NCBI GenBank assembly: GCA_947646735.1
Contig: CANTFK010000865.1
Span: forward strand, 93,798 to 157,797
DNA: 64,000 nucleotides
Direction of reading: 5' to 3'
Origin: Peronospora farinosa
Lineage: Eukaryota > Oomycota > Peronosporomycetes > Peronosporales > Peronosporaceae
The notes below the pieces were generated by a model that worked only from the letters and a program-made list of their open reading frames with translations, was not told the DNA's origin and ran no database searches. The position numbers and the translations under genes are program-made. Positions 11,332 to 21,107 of the stretch are shown one piece after another (positions within the stretch are counted from its first letter, which is position 1; each line of letters begins with the position of its first letter).

Positions 11332-12466
11332 GGTATCGCCTAATTTGCTCTTATCCACAGTTTCACAATTAAAGGGCGTTTTTCTAAAAGCGCCCGACCT
11401 TGGCGTTCTCGAGCAGATTCCGGGCAAATCGTAGCGTACAACGTTTAAATGGACAGAGAAGACAGTGTGGTTTATAATGTCACACCGCCTGTCCTCGTCG
11501 AAAGATTATATAGAAATGTCTACGTGTTCCGTCAAAAGTCGGCACTTCTTGTGGTGTGCGCCAGTCTGCAGCTTCGTCTATGAATGGGGGATGCGGGTGA
11601 TAAAATTTTGACTTGGGATTTGTAAGGATGACCACCTAATCCCTTTCAAGAGGTGCTAGTATCGGAAAAATCAGAAGTTAGATCAAGCGGTTACGGCTAA
11701 CAAACCGGTTTGTGTAGCCATTTTAAGGATAGAAGTTATCACTATAAACAGTAATACAATAGGCAACTAGTTCTGTAAGAAATAAGTCGTCTGTATTGAT
11801 GCCAACGTGGCAGCAGAAAGTAACTTGTTAAGTGTATATAATCTATAGCTTTTTACTCTGCTGTAACGGATTGCCAAGAAAAATTCAAGAATACTATACC
11901 GAATCAGACAGTGGTACCCGGCGACTCCTTCAGCGTGTTGGCTTTAAGCCTTCGCTTACGTGAGGTGCTAAGACTTCGTCATTTTGTCCACCAGCGACCG
12001 TATAAGCCAATTTAAGACGACGCTACGCCGGGAGTACCAAATGTCCCGTCGCTCATTAGCATGTCGAGAAGGCCACCACTTCTTCTTGTTGTTGTAGACG
12101 GCATTGTGCCGGGGTATAGCAGATATAGCGGGAACACTCAGCAGATTGCTTAGCCGCCAACATATATTGCACCTGCACGCATAAGCAAGTCATGTGGATA
12201 TGGAGTTCTCTATCGCATAGAAGAGAAAAAAATACAAAATCCGAAGCAGCATCTTGTATTTCTTGCATCCTGTGGGACCACTAACATGACGATACAACCC
12301 TGCCAACTCCAGGAACTTCAGGAAGCGGATCAATATACGAGCGTCACAGAAGACAAACCCGGCTCGATGACCACATTCTTTTCCAGTCGACTACAATGAG
12401 AGCACGCCGCTGCCATCACCACTTTGTGGTGATAAAACCAGCGAGCTAATAGGGAAAGGTGATGGC
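11332..12466. other. Intergenic region
   Basis: It holds the 5' flank of the kinase gene and AT-rich DNA leading into the repeat cluster. No ORF above about 70 codons with any recognisable motif. Confidence 0.5.
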
Positions 12467-13047
12467 TGTAACGGGATCACACGATGGTTGAATAAAAAAT
12501 ATCTAACAATCACACCACGGTTGAATAACCATAAATAATGCATAACGTGTATTCTTGATACTTGTCCTTACGGATGTATAGAGTGTGAAGAAATGGATCG
12601 ATAATACCGTTCCTTATCGGTTACGATTCGATAACTGATATCGCCGTACTAAGTACAACGTACACATATTATTGGTTGACATAAAGGATTCTGTATATAA
12701 TATTTACTACTATAGTGATTAGTCTAGTTTAGGATACTTAGAATAGCTATTCTCAGATCTTAATGCACAAAAATAAAGTTCAATTCTCATTTTGAGCAGT
12801 AAAGCACAAGCCGGTCTAGACTTAGTACGCTAGAGCATTTTATGCATTTGGTTCTTTAACCCGTTAAACTTCTAGCTTATATGACCAAATAGTCTATGCC
12901 TAGTTCTCAGAACGGGCCGGCTGGTCTTGAGTTCTTTGGAACTTGTAAGCAACTTAGCTTGTTGACTAGAAGTCTCTCCTAGTTCCTTGGAACGGGTAGA
13001 CTTCTAAAGTCATAAGAACTGTTGAATGCTCCAGCTACGTATGATTG
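12467..13047 (+). repeat. LTR-like remnant of element G
   Basis: It starts TGTAACGGGATC and contains CTAGAAGTCTCTCCTAG and AACGGG blocks also seen in the LTRs of A and C. It is followed by TTTGGTGACGC, which resembles the TTTGGTAACAC that follows the LTR of C at 52122. Boundaries are approximate; a 3' partner was not found. Confidence 0.5.
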
Positions 13048-13490
13048 TTTGGTGACGCAATTGTTTCAGCACCATCACAGCTATGTGCAGACGTATTATA
13101 AAACATTTTTGTCCGTGCCGAACACGGTCGGTCTGATGCCGAAAAACATATAGTTCATTTACGATCTGTGCTCGAGTGCATATGCACTAATGAACTCTAC
13201 GCTGATGCATCAACGCATCTTTGGTGCCGAAGATATTCCCTTTTAAGGTTGCTTCATTGGGAAGCGAGGCCTCGGAGCGGATCCCGCTAAGGTCAAAGCC
13301 ATAGTCCTTTGGCCCGTTATACAGTCTTAGAAGGACTTGCGTAAGTGGCCATTGCCCGAATCTCCTTAAGAAGGATGTAGAATGGTGTTGGTATGTCGAT
13401 CACGAAGACGCTTTTACTGCGGTGAAGGCTAGCCTTTCATGCTCCCATTTTGGCTTTGTCAGACCCTGACCGACCGTTTAGTGTCGTACG

Positions 13491-13850
13491 TGTGGTGGAG
13501 TGGGTTCTCAAAATTGTTTGATGAGACCCCAAAACCCTCACTTTGCCGGACTGCCGACTGTCGGAAGGGGTACCCCGATGCCGCGTATGGACCTTCTCTT
13601 ACCTTGTGTACCCGTCGGCTGGCGGGTTGCACTCTTCGAAAGACTTGGGTGAAGTTATAGACGTCAGTGTGGTGGAGTGGGTTCTCAAAATTGTATGATG
13701 AGACCCCACACCACTCACTGTGCCGGACTGCCGACTGTCGGAGGGGGTACCCCGATGCCGCGTATGAACCTTCTCTCACCTTGTATACCCGTCGGCTGGC
13801 GGGTTGCACTCTTCGGAGGACTTGGTGACGATGTAGATGTCTGCCTTGAG
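13491..13850 (+). repeat. Tandem duplication of the LTR end in L1
   Basis: About 180 bp from TGTGGTGGAGTGGGTTC to ATAGACGTC occurs twice in direct order (13491 and 13671). Other family members, such as L3 at 28873, have it once. Confidence 0.85.
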
Positions 13851-14362
13851 GGAGGTAGACCTGGGGGGGGCCTCGAGTGGATATGCTTCACTCGGTGGGC
13901 CGGTAGGTGGCCACTCGATCGACCTTGTCGAGAGTGGACTTAGAGCCAAATTCTTCAGGGGCGCTTGTCGTCCCTGGCCTTTTCCTTCTTGTTTCAGGGG
14001 TATTAACCACCTGACCTTTACGTTGCTCCCGGACCTTGAGGTGAGGGAGACCGCTTCCGATAGCGGGTCTTGGGGGGTGTTGCTACTCGAACGAGCTCAC
14101 AGGCCAAATATATCCTGGAGCTCTATTCGCCCTTGAACTTCGCTACACAACTGTCTTCGACGGGGGGCCAAAATATATCTCTTCCCGGAACAGTGAGTAA
14201 CTTAGAACAAGTCCTTCTTGGGTGACGGAGTCGTGCCACGTAGATCGCAAATTGAGTAGTATTTAATATAGTCCTATCCTTTTACCTCCTTTACTCTATC
14301 CTTGCCTGAAGCTCTAATTCCTTGCGTCGACTGGTCTGATCCTTGTATTACCTGGTCAGGAG

Positions 14363-14876
14363 TGGCTGAACCCCGAGGGGCCGAGGTCGACCAATGAGGG
14401 ACCCAGGTCGACCAATGAGGGACCCAGGTCTACCAGCGAGGGACCGGGTCGACCAATGAGGGACCGGGTCGACCAATGAGGGACCCAGGTCTACCAACGA
14501 GGGACCGGGTCGACCAATGAGGGACTCAGGTCTACCAACGAGGGACCGGGTCGACCAATGAGGGACCGGGTCGACCAATGAGGGACCCAGGTTTACCAAC
14601 GAGGGACCGGGTCGACCAATGAGGGACTCAGGTCTACCAACGAGGGACCCAGGTCTACCGACGAGGGACCGGGTCGAGCGACGAGGGACCGGGTCTACCA
14701 ATGAGGGACCGGGTCGAGCGACGAGGGACCGGGTCTACCAATGAGGGACCGGGTCGACCGATGAGAGACTGGGTCTACCGACGAGGGGCCGAGGTCTACC
14801 GATGAGGGACCCAGGTCTACCGATGAGGGACCTGTTCGACCAATGATGGACCGGGTCGACCAATGAGGGCCATGGT
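14363..14876 (-). repeat. 20/21-bp minisatellite inside L1
   Basis: About 24 units whose minus-strand consensus is GACCNGGTCCCTCNTTGGT plus one base. Units are 20 or 21 bp, depending on CCGG versus CTGGG. The same array is in L2 and, diverged, in L3. Long ORFs across it are a by-product of stop-free units. Confidence 0.9.
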
Positions 14877-15746
14877 CGACTCCCTTCGGTACCGGTTAAA
14901 CAGTTACCCTGGTAATGACCTCTCCTTTGTTTGTCTTCCAAATTCTCAGCCAACGGTCGCTTCACTCCGAGGTTCCCATTATCTCCGGTCCCTTCTCTCG
15001 AGTGCGTGGTCCCTTCTTCCTAGTCCACGGCCCTTTGTCCCTTAAATCCAACTGGCCCCTGGGTTCTTCACAATTTAGGAAAGCACTTCACCACATACGT
15101 GGCGCGTCGGATTTTGCCATTGGTAGTACTCTGTTTCAAACAGACGATGAAACTCGTGAGCGTGGGATCGTCTTCGAATCTCGACAGCTGAAATCTGCAG
15201 AGAAGAACTATTCAGTTCATGACAGGGGTTAATTGCAATGTAGTATGCTCTAATCAATTTCAGAGTTCATCTGCTTGGCTCGAAGCTTTCTGTGATCTAT
15301 ACCGATCATGTGTCTTTATGCACTGCGACTCCGTCGCCTCATCTCCCGCAGAACATGGCCCGCTGGCTTTCGTTTTTTTGCTGAATATAACTTCGAGGTG
15401 AAGCATAGGCCGGGCAAGCAAAACGCTTTGGCTAATGCGTTGTCGATTAGACCCGACTATGAGCTTGCTTATGCCACGTCGTTGTCGACGTCAATCACGG
15501 ATCTTATTTGTGCTGCATACGCTAAGAAGACAACTGCATAGCTCTGCTATGTGCCCTCGGCAGCGAATGGTTTCAAGATTTGTACATCAAGTTTTCGGCA
15601 CATTTTTGTGCAAGCCTTCATCGATATTCCATCATTTACGGGCTTTGTACTATTGTATAAATTCGACGGATCTACCACGCATTGTGGCTCCTCAAAATGA
15701 GGACCTCAAATATCGTATCCACTTTGAGACACATGACACCGCCATT

Positions 15747-16089
15747 TGTAAAGGGGCTAGAACGTACCGTACCTAACTTACACGCGCGGTTAAGGATGAC
15801 TCAAGCCTAAGTAAGAGGTATTAAGTATTTTTACATTGATTTATTTATTTTTGTTCAATTCGTACTAATTACGAAGATTTATAAGTCGTAATAAATACGA
15901 CAGTGTTCCCGCCTCTCGGGAACACAATATTTCAGGTTAACTTATCATTGGTCCATATTGGGTCTTTTGGTCCCAATAATAAGCCAATAGTGAATTGTCA
16001 CACTGTGCCCGCTATTCGGGCACGGCACCTGTCTACAAATGTAATTGTTGATTTCGGTTTATGTTATATATGCAATGTGGCCCATTACA
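15747..16089 (-). repeat. 3' LTR of element E (left copy)
   Basis: In element orientation (minus) it starts TGTAATGGGCC and ends CCCCTTTACA. A purine tract (AGAAGGAGGTGA on minus, 16090-16104) precedes it, as expected for a 3' LTR. The same LTR recurs at 26056-26397 (other orientation) and 62690-63025. Confidence 0.75.
15903..16023. other. Two perfect hairpins with 5-nt loops in the E LTR
   Basis: GTGTTCCCG and CGGGAACAC flank CCTCT (15903-15925). GTGCCCG and CGGGCAC flank CTATT (16005-16023). Both recur in the right-arm LTR; in F the second is nearly kept. Possible transcription or RNA-stability elements of the LTR. Confidence 0.6.
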
Positions 16090-16572
16090 TCACCTCCTTC
16101 TGAAAACAGCAATCACCACCGTGGATGCTCGACTGTCGAAACCCAACCGAACTAAGCAATGGCCGAACACACGACTCCTAAAACTACATCACTTCCAAGC
16201 ACCATCAGCGGGAGTGCAACCATCCGCGTGATGGACCAACAACTCATCCCTTGGGCTATATGACTTGTCCGGACTCGCGCTCCGGACTCACTGGAAACCA
16301 TGCAGGACTACTTCCGGCGTTATCGTAAGCTGCGCGGAAGAATCGTGATGGAATCGCATACAACGCCTTTCAATGTGGATGGTGTGCATTCATCTGACGT
16401 TGGAATCGGATGCTCGAAGATGGAAGAAGCTTCCCACAGTGGCTCGCCAATCGAGAGGACCTTCGCGCCGATCACTCATTCGACGCGCTATGTGTGAGAA
16501 TGCTAGTAGCGAGGCCGCCTCTGCTTCTCCCATGTCAACGAAGGATGCCAACTTGCGACTCGATGCCACTTC

Positions 16573-18794
16573 TGTGGTGAAGTGGTTTCCTAAATTGTGA
16601 AGAATCTAGGGGCCAGTTGGATTGAAGGGACAAAGGGCCGTGGACTAGGGAGAAGGGACCACGCACTCGAGAGAAGGGACCGGAGATAATGGGAACCTCG
16701 GAGTGAAGCGACCGTTGGCTGAGAATTTGGAAGACAAACAAAGGAGAGGTCATTACCAGGGTACTGTTTAACCGGTACCGAAGGGAGTCGACCATGGCCC
16801 TCATTGGTCGACCCGGTCCATCATTGGTCGAACAGGTCCCTCGTCGGTAGACCTGGGTCCCTCATCGGTAGACCTCGGCCCCTCGTCGGTAGACCCAGTC
16901 TCTCATCGGTCGACCCGGTCCCTCATTGGTAGACCCGGTCCCTCATTGGTCGACCCGGTCCCTCGTCGGTAGACCTGGGTCCCTCGTCGGTCGACCTGGT
17001 CCCTCATCGGTCGACCCGGTCCCTCGTTGGTAGACCTGGGTCCCTCATTGGTCGACCCGGTCCCTCGTTGGTAGACCTGAGTCCCTCATTGGTCGACCCG
17101 GTCCATCATTGGTAAACCTGGGTCCCTCATTGGTAGACCCGGTCCCTCATCGGTCCCTCGTTGGTAGACCCGGTCTCTCTTTAGTAGACCTGGGTCACTC
17201 AAGAATGCAGCTCACTGTATCGAAGATTGAAACCACAGCTGGAGTGACCCAGGCTGGCCACGGACTACCAACCAAAGAGCAAGCAAATAACCCTACGTGA
17301 TTGACGAGGGAATACATGCCCATGCTCAAGCCGCTGTACGGCTGAGCAAGCGCAAGGGGCGGCTGTGGTGAAGTGCTTTCCTAAATTGTGAAGAACCCAG
17401 GGGCCAGTTGGATTGAAGGGACAAAGGGCCGTGGACTAGGGAGAAGGGACCACGCACCAGAGAGAAGGGACCGGAGATAATGGGAACCTCGGAGTGAAGG
17501 ACAGTTGGCTGAGAACGTGAAAGACAAACAAAGGAGAGGTCATTACCAGGGTACTGTTTAACCGGTACCGAAGGGAGTCGACCATGGCCCTCATTGGTCG
17601 ACCCGGTCCCTCATTGGTCAGGTCCATCATCGGTAGACCTGGGTCCCTCATCGGTAGACCTCGGCCCCTCGTCGGTAGACCCGGTCCCTCATCGGTCGAC
17701 CCGGTCCCTCATCGGTAGACCTGGGTCCCTCGTCGCTCGACCCGGTCCCTCATCAGTCGGCCCGGTCCCTCATTGGTAGACCTAAGTCCCTCGTCGGTCG
17801 ACCTCGACCCCTCGTCGGTAGACCCGGTCCCTCATCGGTAGACCTGGGTCCCTCGTCGGTCGACCTCGGCCTCTCGCCGGTAGATCCGGTCCCTCGTTGG
17901 TAGACCTGGGTCCTTCAAGAATTTAGCTCAATGTATCGAAGACTGAAACCAAGCTGGAGTGACCCAGGTTGGCCACGGACTACCTAAGAAAGAGCAAGCA
18001 GAAAACCCTACGTGATTGACGAGGGAATACATGCGCGTGCTCAAGCCGCTGTACGGATGAGCAAGTGCAAGGGGCGGCTGTGGTGAAGTGGTTTCCTAAA
18101 TTGTGAAGAATCTAGGGGCCAGTTGGATTGAAGGGACAAAGGGCCGTGGACTAGGAAGAAGGGACCACGCACCAGAGAGAAGGGACCGGAGATAATGGGA
18201 ACCTCGGAGTGAAGCGACAGTTGGCTGAGAACGTGAAAGACAAACAAAGGAGAGGTCATTACCCGGGTAACGTTTAACCTGTACCGAAGGGAGTCGACCA
18301 TGGCCCTCATTGGTCGACCCGGTCCCTCATTGGTCAGGTCCATCATCGGTAGACCTGGGTCCCTCATCGGTAGACCTCGGCCCCTCGTCGGTAGACCCGG
18401 TCCCTCATCGGTCGACCCGGTCCCTCATCGGTAGACCTGGGTCCCTCGTCGCTCGACCCGGTCCCTCATCGGTCGGCCCGGTCCCTCATTGGTAGACCTA
18501 AGTCCCTCGTCGGTCGACCTCGACCCCTCGTCGGTAGACCCGGTCCCTCATCGGTAGACCTGGGTCCCTCGTCGGTCGACCTCGGCCTCTCGCCGGTAGA
18601 TCCGGTCCCTCGTTGGTAGACCTGGGTCCTTCAAGAATTTAGCTCAATGTATCGAAGACTGAAACCAAGCTGGAGTGACCCAGGTTGGCCACGGACTACC
18701 TAAGAAAGAGCAAGCAGAAAACCCTACGTGATTGACGAGGGAATACATGCGCGTGCTCAAGCCGCTGTACGGCTGAGCAAGTGCAAGGGGCGGC
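16573..18794 (+). repeat. Higher-order tandem repeat, about 716-bp unit
   Basis: Units start at 16573 (791 bp), 17364 (715 bp) and 18079 (716 bp), and a fourth, partial start is at 18795. Each unit comprises the LTR start TGTGGTGAAGTG, a 220-bp unique part, a 20/21-bp minisatellite and a 150-bp spacer with AGCTCAATGTATCGAAGA. Units two and three look almost identical, so the amplification is recent. Confidence 0.9.
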
Positions 18795-19012
18795 TGTGGT
18801 GAAGTGGTTTCCTAAATTGTGAAGAATCTAGGGTCCAGTTGGATTGAAGGGACAAAGGGCCGTGGACTAGGGAGAAGGGACCACGCACTCGAGAGAAGGG
18901 ACCGGAGATAATGGGAACCTCGGAGTGAAGCGACCGTTGGCTGAGAATTTGGAAGACAAACAAAGGAGAGGTCATTACCAGGGTACTGTTTAACCGGTAC
19001 CGAAGGGGGTCG

Positions 19013-19965
19013 ACCATGGCCCTCATTGGTCGACCCGGTCCATCATTGGTCGAACAGGTCCCTCGTCGGTAGACCTGGGTCCCTCATCGGTAGACCTCGG
19101 CCCCTCGTCGGTAGACCCAGTCTCTCATCGGTCGACCCGGTCCCTCATTGGTATACCCGGTCCCTCATTGGTCGACCCGGTCCCTCGTCGGTAGACCTGG
19201 GTCCCTCGTCGGTCGAACTGGTCCCTCATCGGTCGACCCGGTCCCTCGTTGGTAGACCTGAGTCCCTCATTGGTCGACCCGGTCCCTCGTCGGTAGACCT
19301 GGGTCCCTCGTCGGTCGAACTGGTCCCTCATCGGTCGACCCGGTCCCTCGTTGGTAGACCTGAGTCCCTCATTGGTCGACCCGGTCCCTCGTTGGTAGAC
19401 CTGGGTCCCTCATTGGTCGACCCGGTCCCTCATTGGTCGACCCGGTCCCTCGTTGGTAGACCTGGTCCCTCATCGGTCGACCCGGTCCCTCGTTGGTAGA
19501 CCTGAGTCCCTCATTGGTCGACCCGGTCCCTCGTTGGTAAACCTGGGTCCCTCATTGGTCGACCCGGTCCCTCATTGGTCGACCCGGTCCCTCGTTGGTA
19601 GACCTGGGTCCCTCATTGGTCGACCCGGTCCCTCATTGGTCGACCCGGTCCCTCGTTGGTAGACCTGGTCCCTCATCGGTCGACCCGGTCCCTCGTTGGT
19701 AGACCTGAGTCCCTCATTGGTCGACCCGGTCCCTCGTTGGTAAACCTGGGTCCCTCATTGGTCGACCCGGTCCCTCATTGGTCGACCCGGTCCCTCGTTG
19801 GTAGACCTGAGTCCCTCATTGGTCGACCCGGTCCCTCGTTGGTAGACCTGGGTCCCTCATTGGTCGACCCGGTCCCTCATTGGTCGACCCGGTCCCTCGC
19901 TGGTAGACCTGGGTCCCTCATTGGTCGACCTGGGTCCCTCATTGGTCGACCTCGGCCCCTCGGGG
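19013..19965 (+). repeat. Longest 20/21-bp minisatellite array (L2)
   Basis: About 46 units of GACCNGGTCCCTCNTTGGTN. A 60-61-bp sub-periodicity (three units, with ATTGG/GTTGG variants alternating) is visible in the second half. Open frames here (for example 19026-19499 and 19656-19988) are repeat artefacts. Confidence 0.9.
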
Positions 19966-20894
19966 TTCAGCCACTCCTGACCAGGTAATACAAGGATCAG
20001 ACCAGTCGACGCAAGGAATTAGAGCTTCAGGCAAGGATAGAGTAAAGGAGGTAAAAGGATAGGACTATATTAAATACTACTCAATTTGCGATCTACGTGG
20101 CACGACTCCGTCACCCAAGAAGGACTTGTTCTAAGTTACTCACTGTTCCGGGAAGAGATATATTTTGGCCCCCCGTCGAAGACAGTTGTGTAGCGAAGTT
20201 CAAGGGCGAATAGAGCTCCAGGATATATTTGGCCTGTGAGCTCGTTCGAGTAGCAACACCCCCCAAGACCCGCTATCGGAAGCGGTCTCCCTCACCTCAA
20301 GGTCCGGGAGCAACGTAAAGGTCAGGTGGTTAATACCCCTGAAACAAGAAGGAAAAGGCCAGGGACGACAAGCGCCCCTGAAGAATTTGGCTCTAAGTCC
20401 ACTCTCGACAAGGTCGATCGAGTGGCCACCTACCGGCCCACCGAGTGAAGCATATCCACTCGAGGCCCCCCCCCCAGGTCTACCTCCCTCAAGGCAGACA
20501 TCTACATCGTCACCAAGTCCTCCGAAAAGTGCAACCCGCCAGCCGACGGGTACACAAGGTGAGAGAAGGTTCATACGCGGCATCGGGGAACCCCCTTCGA
20601 CAGTCGGCAGTCCGGCACAGTGAGTAGTTTGGGGTCTCATCATACAATTTTAAGAACCCACTCCACCACACTTCCATCTCACGATGACTGGCGGCGACAC
20701 ATCGTTGAGTGGACACTCAGCAAACGAGAACGATGTTGGATATCGAAATATGAGCCATTCTTAGCGAACGGAAGACTGCGGTTATTCGTGGTGTGCCTCT
20801 CTGGCAACACCACTCGCGACAGTTGAGTAGATTTCCGCTGAATGATCAGCGCAGGCAGCGACACGTTCGCCTGCTCGTCGTGCATGCTCGTTCT

Positions 20895-21056
20895 CGTGGT
20901 CGTGGTGATACACATTCACGACGACGTTCTCGCTCTCGCCATCATTCTCGTGGTCGTGGTGATACACATTCACGACGACGTTCTCGCTCTCGCCATCATT
21001 CTCGTGGTCGTGGTGATACACATTCACGACGACGTTCTCGCTCTCGCCATCATTAT
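20895..21056 (+). repeat. Three 54-bp in-frame repeats encoding RS-rich peptide
   Basis: The unit begins CGTGGTCGTGGTGATACAC and encodes 18 residues (RGRGDTHSRRRSRSRHHS on plus). The same three units are in the right arm at about 25191-25352. The length, a multiple of three, keeps the antisense frame open. Confidence 0.85.
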
Positions 21057-21107
21057 CGTTCTCGACGCTGCGGATTGTCTCGCCGTTTTCGATCACCACG
21101 GGAACAT

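Larger units (their letters stand above)
13491..15095 (+). mobile_element. Solo LTR L1 (TGTGGTGGAG family), TSD TACG
   Basis: Begins TGTGGTGGAGTG and ends CACTTCACCACA. The flanks 13487-13490 and 15096-15099 are both TACG, and RNase H coding is continuous across the insertion, so both ends are exact. Its termini are imperfect inverted repeats of about 26 bp. The same family provides the LTRs of gypsy element D, which is why I call it a solo LTR. It carries an internal duplication (13491-13850) and a minisatellite (14363-14876). Confidence 0.85.
13048..15746 (+). pseudogene. Gypsy RT/RNase H fragment (element G), interrupted by a solo LTR
   Basis: From about 13150 the plus strand reads the end of reverse transcriptase and the RNase H connection with several frameshifts, up to ALSDPDRPFSVV at 13490. 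Solo LTR L1 interrupts it. RNase H resumes at 15097 (FAIGSTLFQTDDE, SRQLKSAEKNYSVHD, then ARWLSFFAEYNFEV) and decays until element E's LTR cuts it at 15747. PBS, gag, protease and most of RT are missing, so it is a dead fragment with an internal deletion. Confidence 0.8.
16573..20670 (-). mobile_element. Solo LTR L2 expanded by higher-order repeats, TSD CTTC
   Basis: Inverted relative to L1: it starts TGTGGTGAAGTG and ends CACTCCACCACA. CTTC flanks both sides (16569-16572 and 20671-20674). The other inverted arm of E has the uninterrupted site with one CTTC (as GAAG at 25573-25576), which proves the insertion and its exact ends. Length 4.1 kb instead of about 1.3-1.4 kb, owing to tandem copies of the LTR start plus its minisatellite. 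Confidence 0.9.

Noticed and set aside
13459..13809. Repeated peptide QPASRRVHKVREG on the minus strand
   Set aside because: It is the translation of the duplicated LTR end of L1 and recurs wherever this LTR occurs.
14363..14876. CRISPR-like appearance of the short regular repeats
   Set aside because: Units are contiguous without spacers, the genome is eukaryotic, and the repeat belongs to an LTR.
13491..15095. Interpretation of the TGTGGTGGAG elements as MITE-like DNA transposons
   Set aside because: The long inverted termini and 4-bp duplications would fit, but the same sequence flanks the gypsy gag-pol of element D, so solo LTR is the simpler reading; the alternative is recorded as a finding.
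19026..19988. Long open frames rich in PSLVD, GRPGSL and PHWSTRS in the minisatellites (also 14348-14701, 17109-18495)
   Set aside because: Stop-free 20/21-bp units open all frames periodically. The peptide period follows the DNA unit, there is no independent codon signal, and the arrays lie inside LTRs.
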